DNA of 64,000 nucleotides from assembly GCF_024763615.1 (NCBI RefSeq), contig NC_077224.1, positions 71,124,712 to 71,188,711 of the forward strand, given 5' to 3'. A program made the position numbers and the translations under genes. The notes below the pieces were generated by a model that worked only from the letters and a program-made list of their open reading frames with translations, was not told where the DNA came from and made no database searches. The first letter of the stretch is position 1, and every line of letters starts with the position of its first letter. Shown piece after piece: positions 44,018 through 54,990 of the stretch. This stretch comes from Phlebotomus papatasi (Eukaryota; Arthropoda; Insecta; Diptera; Psychodidae).

Positions 44018-44564
44018 TAGTTGTTTTCGTTATGATAGCACTATGGCTCTAAACTTCACAAAGAGAGCAATAAAACTAATTTTTCGCATTTTCTTCATGT
44101 TTTGTAATATGTGCGCTAAATGGTTAAAAATATCGATTTGGAGTCTTCAGATGACCCCTTAATAAGTTAATCTGAGGATTATTAATATGATCCTCATTCC
44201 CTCCAAATTTGCTTTTGAGATACTAATCCTTTTAATTAAAAATGTCACTTAAAATAAATTTACACGTTTTTTTAGAAGGGTAATTTTTATGATCGTTTAT
44301 CATTTACATTTTTTAATGAAGTAAGTTCTTAGAACAAATAAACTTAGAACAAACTTAAACTCAAAAATCTAGCATTCTGTACGTTTTTCTTTACTTTACA
44401 AAATTCGTTACAGTGCGATCATAGGATAATCAAAAAATCTTACAACAAGAGAGAAAAGACAAAAGAGCTTTCAATCTGTCAAAACGCTTAAAACCACGAA
44501 AATCTTTTTTGTTTGTTTGTTGGAAAATGGTTATACGGTTAATATACGAATTTTATCATAAATA

Positions 44565-44990
44565 GGGGAAGAGCACCAGCGATCTGTAGTGTTCCTCGGA
44601 TCGTCAGGTTATTACCATATTGTTGCACCAATTCAAATTACTTTTTAAAAATTATTAACTACATTTTACCATTTACCTCTCACAAGAATACAGTGCATTA
44701 GCCCAGATTTAATTTATAAAACCAATTTTCCGTGAGACACCTGATTAAATTCGTGACGATCCGTGGTACAGAGTACATAATTGCAATTACACCTATATTT
44801 TTATTAATTTATTGTAAAAATAAGAATCGCACCTAATTTAGAATTCAGTTACACAGATATAGTTAAATGGATCGCTAATAAACCGATTAGCATTCACAAA
44901 AATACCAAATACCTAAGTATATTGAGGCTAATATTTTCACCTAAATTTCGAGCTTTTCTCTGAACATTCCGATCCGTGGTGCTCTTTCCG
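44565..44990. mobile_element. 426-bp MITE with GGGAAGAGCACC ends
   Basis: GGGGAAGAGCACCAGCGATC at the left and inverse CGGAAAGAGCACCACGGATC at the right, flanked by TA. The matching place in pogo-type copy 1 (near 910-920) is uninterrupted (ATCATAATATTACC in inverse), which fixes the insertion site. Confidence 0.78.
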
Positions 44991-45234
44991 TATTACCATG
45001 TACTTACATAAATGTTTTTCTTCTATTAAAATCGTTACATTGATGCACAAAAACATTGGCTTAAATTTCAAAAAAAAATCATAATATTGTTATTTTAATA
45101 ATAAATTAAAAGTTGACTCTATCGGAGTCAATTTGGGTCCCAGTTGACTCTATCGGAGTCCGTAGAGTAAATAGCTGTTGACTCTATTGGAGATTGACTC
45201 TATCGGGAGTTGGCTCTATCGAGGTCCCACTGTA

Positions 45235-46523
45235 ATAATTTTTTAAATTAGGACATTTTGTCTGATATTTGGCAAAATTTCCCTACATATAACTAAAGTT
45301 CTATACGTTTTATCGTAAAGCATTAAAGATATTTTACGCGTTAAACTGAAAATTTTTATAGTAGAATAAAAACGATCATCAAAAGGTAAATTTAGCTTTT
45401 TAATGTTTAAAGATTTATTTCAAAGTTGAGGGAATAATCCCGTAAAGAATCAATTAATTAAGATTGATTTAATGGGATTTTGTTTTCTTTGACTTAAACA
45501 CAATTTTATCCCATTCGCAATTCATGTTAAAATTCAATAAATTATTCAAATGTGTCTAGAGAGAGAATATGCACTTGTTTTTTGTGTCAGAAAAAAACTC
45601 TCTTGCGATTCTATGTGTTCCATAAGGAAAATAATATACCCTTTCTCTTGAAAAAGTGTTGAGGAAGAAAGGAAAGCGTGCTCAAAACACGAAGAGGAAA
45701 AGTCATGCATTTTGTGAAATTGCGTGACTGAGTGGCATTTTATTATTTTACTTTTCCATCCTCTTTTTTTTTATTGATTCTAATACACCTGAGAAGTGGG
45801 TGAAAGAGCAAAGGAGAAGCACAAAAAAAAAACTCTGTGACATTTACCGATGAAAAATACACAGAGACCGAGACAAATTAATTACTTTTCTAATTTGCAA
45901 TTACTTAGTATTTAATTGATATGCGCTAATTCAACTAATTACATTTCAAACACATTAAAAAATCATTTGGAATGACTTTTAATTATGTAAATCGGATAGG
46001 TAGATTCATTTGATTTTTATTTGTCAAAATATGCATCGACCATTTACTTCAAAAGAGAAGATTAATTAAGAATTAATTCGTTATTATCATCATAACCAAT
46101 AATTACACAGAATTTATTTTTATTACGGTCAAAATGTGGAAAAATAATTATGAATATTTTGTATATTAAAGGTTATGTAAATTTTGTGCAATAGTTAATG
46201 ATATTAAAATAATGCTGAGGATAATTTGACAGAGATTAATTAACAATTTAGTTTTCAGCAGATGCAAATCTGTGACAAATTGTTGATTTTCGTGAGCAAC
46301 TTTTGCCCTCTTTTGATGAAGGATCAATGAGGTTATGACCTTTTTGCTACCTCGCGTTTCCCCACAATTTCCTTCTGAATAAGTTCAACCAGATAATTTT
46401 GCAATTTTATGAGAGAGTTTCATGTCTGCAGTACATATTATCGAAATGAATTAATATTTAACAATTAAAAAGAGGTTGTTTATCAGGATAACCTATAAAA
46501 TTGCATCTTTTGATATGGCAACC
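45235..46523. other. dlg1: dlg1 intron, no gene seen
   Basis: AT-rich sequence without recognisable repeat, exon or RNA gene. Confidence 0.5.
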
Positions 46524-46720
46524 CAGTGAGCACAAATCCTAAACGATTTCAATTCATTTTTCTGTTTACAGCTGACCCCTCGCGAAGCAGTTCCATTTCC
46601 ATATAGTTAGTTAACACTTTTTGTTCGAGAACTACTACTGACCGGTTAGCATATTTTTGCTGATCGACTCAGCAAAAATATGCTGAAAATGCTGCTTTTT
46701 TCAAATAACTGTGCTCACTG
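46524..46720. mobile_element. CAGTGAGCAC MITE, copy 2
   Basis: CAGTGAGCACA to TGTGCTCACTG, 197 bp; an inner palindrome around AGCATATTTTTGCTGA. Related to 33505-33714. Confidence 0.72.
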
Positions 46721-46805
46721 AGAATTGCACATTTCTTTTTTTAACATCAATAATTTTAAAGTAACACACAAATTTACAATTATGTCAAATGTTCTTTGAC
46801 CTTTA

Positions 46806-46996
46806 GGGGAAGGATTTCAGGTTTCGCACTTACTCTAGTTTCGATCATCTGACTTAATTTATTAAAGAAATGTGGGATTTAAGACTGCCTAATAAAATAT
46901 ATTACCATTTGATCAGATTCATTAAAGGTATATAGGAAGAATATAAAATATTCGTAGCCAAGGTGTGTGCGTGTGCGAAGTCTGAAAGTCTTCCCT
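46806..46996. mobile_element. GGGGAAGG...TTTCAGG MITE, copy 2
   Basis: Ends GGGGAAGGATTTCAGGTTTC and inverse AAGGGAAGACTTTCAGACTT, TA at both sides. Matches 10672-10887. Confidence 0.75.
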
Positions 46997-47139
46997 TAGT
47001 TTGATGACATAACATTTTTAAAACAGATTTTCCTTCAAGAATACAATTTAATTTTTTCCTTAATAAAGTGTTAAATTATTATTTTATTTTTCATTTGTAT
47101 CAAACATCGATACTTGTAGATATTATCTAGGACTAGATA

Positions 47140-47569
47140 GGGTAAGTGTGCCAAATTCCGACCAGCTTGCAATTTCGGCCACCTTTTTTGTTCCTCGAAT
47201 TTCCATGAACTTTTAGATTTTACGTACTCTAGAGATTATACAAAGCAAAAAAAAAATTACAAAAAATGTAGCTTCGACAAACGAGATGACGTGAAAAAGA
47301 TATAGGAAAAATTCCCGAAGGGCAAGGAACTATGAGAATGAAAGTGGCCAAAATAGGGCACCAAAGCTATGTCTATATTTTTATTCATTTTAAAATGTAT
47401 TAAGAATGATTTTAGAGTAAATAAAAACGGTAAAATCTTTACAAGGTTCCAAGCAACACTCTTTCAGAAGAAAAAATAAAAAAAGACAATTTGTATTTAA
47501 AATATTACATTTCAAATTTGAGACTTTGACGCTTGCATGCAACTATGCCGAAATTTGGCATACTTACCC
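47140..47569 (+). mobile_element. GGGTAAGTGTGCCAAA element, copy 1
   Basis: 430 bp, inverted ends GGGTAAGTGTGCCAAATTCC / GGGTAAGTATGCCAAATTTC with TA on both sides. Nearly the same as 48301-48726 in inverse. No transposase. Confidence 0.88.
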
Positions 47570-48300
47570 TACAAGTCAAAGTTATGATTTCGCTACCTTA
47601 GTACAATATCGATTCCAATTTTTCTATTACTAAGATAAGAAATTGGTTTTCAATATAAGGTTATGTTGATAATAACATTAAAAGAGCATATAAAATGTAA
47701 AACTGTAAATTAAGCAAATATTTTACGACTTGGCCATTGCACTTGAAATAAAAGTTGAACGATTTGCGAATTTATTCAGGTCATTTTAAATTCCAAAGAT
47801 ATTATTTTTCAAACGGTGCAATATTCTAATTTACTGTTTGTGCGATAGGAGAGAATGAGAAACTCATAAAATAACTTTTCTTTTGTAGAGACATAAAACG
47901 AACAAAATGCATTAAATGTGCTCAATCAGACGTCTTGCTTTTAAAATATGCTTACAAAATAAAATTTATTGTTCGCATATCATTATAAAATTTTTAAATT
48001 TTAAATCAAACTGAAAAATTACAAATACAAGTTTACGTTCTATTAAAAGTAAATGTTATTTAATTACTGAAGCAAAATTAATGGGTAAAATATTTCAATT
48101 TCTGTAAAAAAAACTGAGGATTTTTAAAAATATTTTGAGAATTCTACAGAATTTGGAAATGAATTTTTTAAACAATTATAGTCAGTGTCTTAATTTTACA
48201 CTTTTTAAAATCTCTAGAAAGTTTGTCTTATTGTTTAAGTTTTATGGAGAAAAAATACTGAGAATTTCTATTCTTATTTAGTTTTGTATAAAATATTGTA

Positions 48301-48726
48301 GGGTAAGTGTGCCAAATATCGGCATAGTTGCATGCAAGCGTCAAAGTCTCAAGTTTGAATTGTAATATTTTAAATACAAATTGATTTTTTTTATTCTTTC
48401 TCCCAAAAGAGTGTTGCTTGGAACCTTGTAAAAAGTTTACCGTCTTTATTTACTCTAAAATCATTCTTAATACATTTCAAAGTGAATAAAAATATAGACA
48501 AAGCTTTGGTGCCCTATTTCGGCCACCTTCATTCTCATAGGTGCTTGCCCTTCGGGAATTCTTCCAATATCTTATTCACGTCATCTCGTTTGTCGAAGCT
48601 ACATTTTTTGTTATTCTTTTGCATTGTATAATCTCTAGAGTACGTAAAATCTAAAAGTTCATGGAAATTCGAGGAACAAAAAAGAGGCCGAAATTGCAAG
48701 CTGGCCGGAATTCGGCACACTTACTC
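48301..48726 (-). mobile_element. GGGTAAGTGTGCCAAA element, copy 2 (inverted)
   Basis: 426 bp, TA on both sides, inverse of copy 1 from which it is 731 bp away. The minus-strand frame at 48535-48720 is inside it and is not a gene. Confidence 0.88.
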
Positions 48727-48754
48727 TATATGTTAGTTCTTTGATATTTTGCAT

Positions 48755-49027
48755 GGTAATATTAATAATGCTGGCACAACATTTTATATAGGAACTAGGC
48801 CTTCCCGCAAGGGGATTTGTAGACATGCATTATTATTTTTTCTTATAACAGGGATGGGGTTGTCATTTAACAGTCCCATGCAATGTGGAATCAAGTGCAG
48901 TGAAACTCACTGTAAGCCGAACACCTTTAATAACAGAAAAAATCCTTGGTGACCTAAAGGGAGATTCGAACTGGAGACATTTGCATCATAGAGCTAGTAC
49001 TTTAGCATTTGACCCATTGAGCGCCCA
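48755..49027 (-). mobile_element. tRNA-derived SINE (family 2), copy 2
   Basis: Matches 39189-39469 with changes in box A and B (for example GGGTTCGAA is now CAGTTCGAA) and an (ATT)n end near 48758. Older than copy 1. Its tRNA-like head is directly joined to the repeat at 49028-49212. Confidence 0.8.
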
Positions 49028-49212
49028 TATATTTCACACAGAGCTCTCCGATATCCGAGTGACAGCTGTCAAACTCACGAAGAAGCCAAAAAAATCTCCC
49101 TTGTCGTATAGTTTTATCTGACATTTTCGGTCCTAAACAGCTTAATATCGAAGAGCTCAATACAGTTCAATTATATCTACGACCTTTTGATAATTTTTTT
49201 TATTATATACTG
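49028..49212. repeat. Unclassified repeat adjoining a SINE, copy 1
   Basis: CACACAGAGCTCTCCGAT, then GACAGCTGTCAAAC, then CAATTATATCTACGACCTTT; matches 54541-54725 in the same relation to a SINE. No ends can be fixed. Confidence 0.65.
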
Positions 49213-49802
49213 GATTTTTCAATCAAACTCTTAAAATATATGAACTAAAATTAATAAGGTTGAAGAATTTATTAATGGAGTTTAAGGTTATAACTGTAAT
49301 TTATTTTACTTTCAAATATTAGAAATCTCTTATTCATCCTGGATTATTGGCAAACTTTATTTTAACATTCAGATTCAGGTGTTTTCAGCTGTTATACGGT
49401 CTTGAGGTCTAAGGTTTATCAACATATTCTAAGACTAAGTCCTTAACAGGCGAAATTTTTGAAATAAATTTTGCTTAAGATGATTTTCGAAGAATAATTA
49501 ATTTGAAACATTTTCGAAGGACTCTGTGCTAAATCTTTAATCTGAAAACTCTTCTCTTCAAAACGAAACTCTCCTAAATGCATGCTTTTGTATCATCATT
49601 TTTTGCTAATGACTCATCAAGAAACGACGCGCGTCGTTGCAAATACAAAGAAATGCAGTTAGAACTAGAAAAGTTTTATTTTGAGAAGACGAATTGTTTT
49701 ATTATTAAGAACTAAATCGTCTTAATGTGAAAATCAGATTTGCGGACCACTTGCCGTCTTCGTAAAATGCTACGAGTCATAGCCATAATCACAAAGAAAC
49801 TA

Positions 49803-50021
49803 AGGAAAAGTGCCCATGCTTCGTACGATCCCAAACTTTGTAATGCCTAAATTTTTCCTACCTTTCTGAATAAATGTGACTCATCGCAAACATATTTTAA
49901 AAACAAGGGAAATCACCCAGTTTTTGTTTTAAATATATTGCAGTCGCATTTATTCAGAAACATATGAAAAATTTAGTCTCATTGCGAAGCTGGGATTGTA
50001 CAAAGCATGGGCACTTTCGCC
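49803..50021. mobile_element. GGAAAAGTGCCCATGC MITE
   Basis: Inverted ends GGAAAAGTGCCCATGCTTCG / GGCGAAAGTGCCCATGCTTT continuing TACRATCCC, with TA on both sides. A partial copy with the same end is at about 63740-63796. Confidence 0.78.
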
Positions 50022-50067
50022 TAAGTCTTTATTTTGATTTCTTATTAAGGACATACATAATGTGTCA

Positions 50068-50218
50068 TACTCAACGCACAATAACTTTTGTTTTGTAAAC
50101 ATGTTTTTTTTATTTTTCAGTGAGAGTGAATGAAATGTAGACCTAGTCATCTCGCTCACTCTCATAGGAAATTTTGAAAACATGTTTACAAACAAAAAAA
50201 AGATATTGTGCGCTGGGC
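50068..50218. mobile_element. GCCCAACGCACAATAAC fold-back MITE, copy 2
   Basis: Inverse arms CGCACAATAACTTTTGTTT and TGTAAACATG around a centre GTGAGTGAATG..CATCTCGCTCACTC. 151 bp. Confidence 0.78.
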
Positions 50219-50300
50219 ATTAAGCAGTAGAAGTAGAGCGCTTGCTATATGATGGAAGTATTCCGGGTTCGATTTTCTTTTAGAGCGCCATCAAATTTGC
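50219..50300 (+). mobile_element. SINE head fragment (tRNA-like)
   Basis: GTAGAGCGCTTGC (box A-like) and GGGTTCGATTTTC (box B-like) 45 bases apart, after which similarity stops. Not a tRNA gene, because the arms do not pair. Confidence 0.5.
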
Positions 50301-51331
50301 GGCATTAATTATGTTCATGTCTCATTCAGTGAGCGTTCTGCACTTAGTTCCTCTGTGAAATTTTGCAACTGCATTTATAAAGAAATTTTCTTAAAATGAT
50401 TTTTGTATGGTGCACATCATGCAAATGCAGGGTGGAAAACTTTCCTAATTCAGCAAGTGATATTGGTAAATGTTATTTTAGCCCCACTAACGATAGTTTG
50501 TCTAACTTTTAGTGTTTGGTTAAAATTTTATTTTGTTTCTTTGAATTGAATAAAATCCCCCACATTGTATCAATCACATCTTGGCTGAATAGAAGAATTC
50601 TTTTTGAATTTGATATCAAATTCAATTTAATGTCACTTTTTATGGTGTCGAATTTCCGGAAAATGGTCAAAAGAATTTCCCCAAGCTGTCTTACATCTCT
50701 CATTCAGTTGCTTGAAATGTAATTTTCAGTCTATACAAAATAAAAATCATTCCAAAAACACATCAAAAAACACTTCGGTTCAATAAAAAGAAACTCGAAA
50801 GTTTATCAATAAAACACATCCGAAATGTTGTAAATAACACGGTGATTTCTTCAGAGATTAAAGATATACTCTGGCCTGTCTTTCAGGGAAAACCACCATA
50901 AATCTCTTGGTGTAAATTTCTCCGAGGGCTTCTTCCATTTTTAAAGGGTTTAATTTATTACCATTGGCCTGTCGTTCAAGTTTGAGGAGTAAAGGAAAAA
51001 TGAAGTAGTCTGCGAAGTAGAGTATCACAAATGCTGTATTTCCGCCAAGAATTTATTTATATCGCCAAAAAAACATAATATCGCCCCTTTATTATTACAC
51101 AGGCGCAAGTCAATTTTGAGATATCGCTATTATCTCGTAGGAAATTTACTTTTTTATTCTTGTTAGAAGTATTTCTTTTTATGAAAAAATAACTTTTGAT
51201 ATTTTCATATGACTCTGTATTGGGAAAACGGGGCTGTTTCGGACAGGACATGGATAGATTGGGCTTGATTTTATAAACATGAAATTAATAAGATTAAACC
51301 ACCAAGCATTTATAGGCAATATGGACATGTA
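50301..51331. other. dlg1: dlg1 intron, no gene seen
   Basis: AT-rich; contains no repeat copy or exon that I can support. Confidence 0.5.
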
Positions 51332-51756
51332 CAGTGAGTGTCAATAGTTTGTTGCCTAATGGATGTTTGAGAAATCAAGTGAAAAAAAATGATAGAAAAA
51401 AATACTTTTCCAAATTTTTCTTTTTGCAGATGAGTTCCTTGTAATCCGTAGATATTATTTATAGTTTTCAAAAAAAATAATTAATTTTATTTCATATCAA
51501 AAATAATTATTTTCCAAAAGTTGGTCATTTTTGAAAAATCAAAAGTTTGTTGCCTCATTAAAAAAACTATTTCAAAATGGTGAAAACGTGCAACCAACTT
51601 TATGTAAACCGGTTACATTTTGAGCTTATGTCATTTGATAGGCAAATGGTAGATTTGTACATTTTTAAGGCTGTCAATGTTAAATATATAGGTGTAAGAG
51701 TGATGATAAATAACAAGAAATGATCAGTTTTTTGATAATTCATAATTTAGGTTATA

Positions 51757-52120
51757 ATGGCAAATTACAAAAAGTTGAAAGGTGGGATATTGTCCAGAGA
51801 TACTGCTGGAAGGAATCGGCGTCGCTTAATTGCCAAATTTTATGGAAATTCATGAAAAGTTATACATAAAATGGTCAAATATTATAGTTATGAGGCACGA
51901 GTACATCTGAAAAACGCTACTGGTAGACCCAGGGTTTCGACTCAGAAAGTCGATAACCGCATTCTAGGTATCTCTGATAGTAACCCCATGATGTTTGCTT
52001 CAAAAATTCAAAGTCGGCTGGTTACAGAAGGCATACAGGCTCCAAATGTTTCGAAAATCAAACTCAAAATGAAAGAAAATATAAGAATAGGTACTTGGCT
52101 CGCAAGATTCCATTGGTAAG
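51757..52120 (+). pseudogene. Tc1-type transposase N-terminal fragment (left arm)
   Basis: ATGGCAAATTACAAAAAG at about 51757 starts a reading with KLKGGILSRDTAGRNRRRLI, a stop in the GNS* region, then MVKYYSYEARVHLKNATGRP and RVSTQKVDNRILGISDSNP. The two-helix paired-like DNA-binding layout with a GRPR hook between halves is that of Tc1 transposases. The DDE catalytic domain is absent. The right arm (52270-52555, minus strand) carries the same fragment in inverse. Neither can make transposase. Confidence 0.7.
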
Positions 52121-52269
52121 CAAAACCAAACTGCGTAAGAGGTTGTATTTTTACGTTTTTAGCATGCTCCAAGTGAATTTACAACCTTTTAACCAGATTG
52201 GTTTTGTTTACCAATGGAAACCTGCAAACCAAGTAATTATTCTTACCACTTTCATTAAATTGCGGTTGG

Positions 52270-52555
52270 TTTTGAAGCCTGTATGCCTTCTGTAACCAGC
52301 CGACTCTGAATTTTTGAAGCAAACATCATGGGGTTACTATCAGAGATACCTAGAATGCGGTTATCGACTCTCTGAGTCAAAACCCTGGGTCTACCAGTAG
52401 CGTTTTTCAAATGTACTCGTACTTCATCACTATAATATTTGACCATTTTATGTTTAACTTTTCATGAATTTCCATAAAATTTGGCAATTAAGCGACGCCG
52501 ATTCCTTCCAGCAGTATCTCTGGACAATATCCCACCTTTCAACTTTTTGTAATTT
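52270..52555 (-). pseudogene. Tc1-type transposase N-terminal fragment (right arm)
   Basis: Inverse copy of the left fragment: MVKYYSDEVRVHLKNATGRP, RVLTQRVDNRILGISDSNPM, then IQSRLVTEGIQASKPTAI. It differs from the left copy at a handful of residues, so the arms have diverged since the duplication. No catalytic domain. Confidence 0.7.
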
Positions 52556-52986
52556 GCCATTATAACCTAAATTATGAATTATCAAAAAACTGATCATTTC
52601 TTGTTATTTATCATCACTCTTACACCTATATATTTAACATTGACAGCCTTAAAAATGTACAAATCTACCATTTGCCTATCAAATGACATAAGCTCAAAAT
52701 GTAACCGGTTTACATAAAGTTGGTTGCTCGTTTTCACCATTTTGAAATAGTTTTTTTAATGAGGCAACAAACTTTTGATTTTTCAAAAATGACCAACTTT
52801 TGGAAAATAATTATTTTTGATATGAAATAAAATTAATTATTTTTTTTGAAAACTATAAATAATATCTACGGATTACAAGGAACTCATCTGCAAAAAGAAA
52901 AATTTGGAAAAGTAGTTTTTTCTATCATTTTTTTCACTTGATTTTTCAAACATCCATTAGGCAACAAATTATTGACACTCACTGTA

Positions 52987-54009
52987 TCTTCAAGTGTATC
53001 TTGCCCTAAAACATGAATATTTGCAGTCTCATGGTGTAAATTAAATCCTACAAATCATTTTTTTTAAATTAAACTATTTTAAGGCTAGATTTTTGATATC
53101 TCAGCTTTCCTTTCTGTATTTCATTTTAAGTAAAATAATCAGGATTTTACTGTCTCATTAAGTATTTTAGTAAAATGGAGTTACATCAAATATATTTAAA
53201 GTTTCAAAAAGATTTGCTATTTCACAATTAAATTAAAATAAAATAGCCTCCACACATTAGAAAAATTTATAACCACATTGAAACAAATTGTATAGGCTTT
53301 TGTAGGAAATACGGTCAAAGGCGAACGTAAGTTTCTCTAATTTTCAGAGGCCTTAAGGGTTGAAATTTTCTTACTAGATATTTTTATGGTCCGGAAAAAG
53401 TTAACGCCTAAATAAACTTAAACTAATCCTCGAGAATATTTAGGCTGTAAAATTTAACTGTAAAGATTTATTTTAATCTGTCATGCCATACACTAAGGGC
53501 TCAGAATCATTTACAGGTCTATTTCATAAATTTATTTACCCTAATCTTTTACTAAGTGTTACAGGGTAATTATGTTTGATGATCGGCCTGTCTGTGGACC
53601 GAAATCTCTTAAATTTTACAAACTAAGTGTCTTTTTGGCATTTTTTCCTACAGTAATTCGGGCAATTTTCTTAAAAACAAAACAGGCTATTTTGATGAAA
53701 CTTCCTTCTAAAGTAAAGATGATTTAAGTCCTAATCAAAGAATTTGATTTAGAATTTTTGGAGAAAAAAGAACAAATAAAAATTCAAAATAATTACTTGA
53801 GACCGCCTTTAAAATCTTGTGGAAAAATCGACGGTTCACGACGTTCAGGAGGGCCATTTGAAGTTGGCGATTTCTCATGCTACCCGTGTTAATTTCTTTT
53901 CTCGAAAAAATTAAATATCTCGTTATCCGGACGTGGGATGACCACCAAATTTATAAAGTGCTACCAATTGTAGATCTCGGTTCCAGGAACAACATCTCTC
54001 GGAGTAATG
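52987..54009. other. dlg1: dlg1 intron, no gene seen
   Basis: AT-rich with no repeat copy or exon recognised. Confidence 0.5.
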
Positions 54010-54012
54010 TAA

Positions 54013-54144
54013 GGGCCTTGACAGACATGAGGATTAGCCGAGAGACGGCTTAGCGTAATTATATTAGAAATAATGGTTGAAGTGCATTTCAATCATTTTC
54101 CACTAAGCCGTCTCTCGGCTTAAGTCGTAAATGTGTCTAGGGCA
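54013..54144. mobile_element. 132-bp MITE, AGCCGAGAGACGGCTTAG hairpin arms
   Basis: GGGCCTTGACAGACATGAGG at the left, inverse TGCCCTAGACACATTTACGA at the right, flanked by TAA (54010-54012 and 54145-54147). Each arm carries AGCCGAGAGACGGCTTAG or its inverse, itself a hairpin. The TAA target suggests a Harbinger-type mobiliser. Confidence 0.68.
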
Positions 54145-54423
54145 TAAGGCTAAGTCGATTTATCATGGTATGGAATTGAGCCGTAGAACTTAAGACTAGT
54201 GTTGAGTGTAGGATTATCTTGAAATCTTGATCGGAGCATACCAAATTTTGAAAAACTTTTACCAAACTTTAAAATAAAACGCTTGACATTTTTTGTTTTG
54301 AAATCTTATTTATGGAATATCAAGTCTTTATGTTTCACATTTATTTTTATTTTTAGTTACGGAACAGAGCTGAATAGAATTTATATTTTCTTAATAATTG
54401 CAAAGATCCTCGATCTTTCCCTT

Positions 54424-54540
54424 GGATGCAATCCGAACACCTTTAACGCCAGAAAAATTCCTGGTGACCTAAAGGGGATTCGAACCCAGGTCACTTGCAT
54501 CATAGAGCGAGTACTCTACCACTTGACCCATTGATTGCAC
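54424..54540 (-). mobile_element. SINE (family 2), copy 3, truncated
   Basis: The tRNA-like head only, with GGGTTCGAATCCCC (box B) and GTGGTAGAGTACTC (box A) on the minus strand. The body past GGATGCAATCC is lost. It adjoins the repeat 54541-54725. Confidence 0.78.
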
Positions 54541-54725
54541 ATATTTTACACAGAGCTCTCCGATTTCGATATTCGAGTAATAGCTGTCAAACACCCGGAA
54601 AAGTCAACAAAAATCTCCCTTCTGGCATGGGTTTTATGCGTCATTTTCGGTTCCAACTAGCCGAATATCAGAGAGCTAATATAGTTCAATTATATTTACG
54701 ACCTTTTGGTAAATTTTTTAAATAA
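54541..54725. repeat. Unclassified repeat adjoining a SINE, copy 2
   Basis: ACACAGAGCTCTCCGAT, ATAGCTGTCAAAC, CAATTATATTTACGACCTTT; matches 49028-49212. Confidence 0.65.
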
Positions 54726-54735
54726 TACACAATTA

Positions 54736-54988
54736 CACTGAGAAAAATAGAGGGTGCAATTAACATTTTTTCCTAAGAACTTTAACACTTTTTAGGCGTA
54801 AATATATATCAACATTTTTTAATGTTAATTTTACACCTTATTAAGGGTAAAATTAACATGAAAAAGTGTACCTTTAACCCCTAATACATCTAAGAAGGGT
54901 AATATTTACACCGATTTTGGATCAATACTGCAGGGTAAAATTAACATTTCCGGAATGTTATTTTAACTTTTTCGGATTTCTCTCAGTG
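54736..54988 (+). mobile_element. CACTGAGA MITE, copy 4
   Basis: 253 bp with TA on both sides (54734-54735 and 54989-54990). Same orientation as copy 2. Confidence 0.88.
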
Positions 54989-54990
54989 TA

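Larger units (their letters stand above)
43154..45232. mobile_element. pogo/Tc1-type non-autonomous element, copy 2
   Basis: The same ends as 658-2485 in the other orientation, with TA at 43152-43153 and 45233-45234. The right end has four GACTCTATCGGAGTC-type motifs. The interior carries three smaller elements (43616-43758, 43784-44017, 44565-44990), each absent from copy 1. Confidence 0.85.
51332..52984. mobile_element. Head-to-head inverted Tc1-like element
   Basis: A 1653-bp palindromic element: CAGTGAGTGTCAATAGTTTG at the left and its inverse at the right, TA on both sides. The two arms (about 51332-52125 and 52190-52984) are near-identical inverse copies of the 5' half of a Tc1-like transposon including the start of its transposase. 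A short asymmetric centre (GCATGCTCC near 52163) joins them. Confidence 0.88.

Noticed and set aside
52095..52295. Frame across the centre of the Tc1 palindrome
   Set aside because: It crosses the inversion junction and matches no protein.
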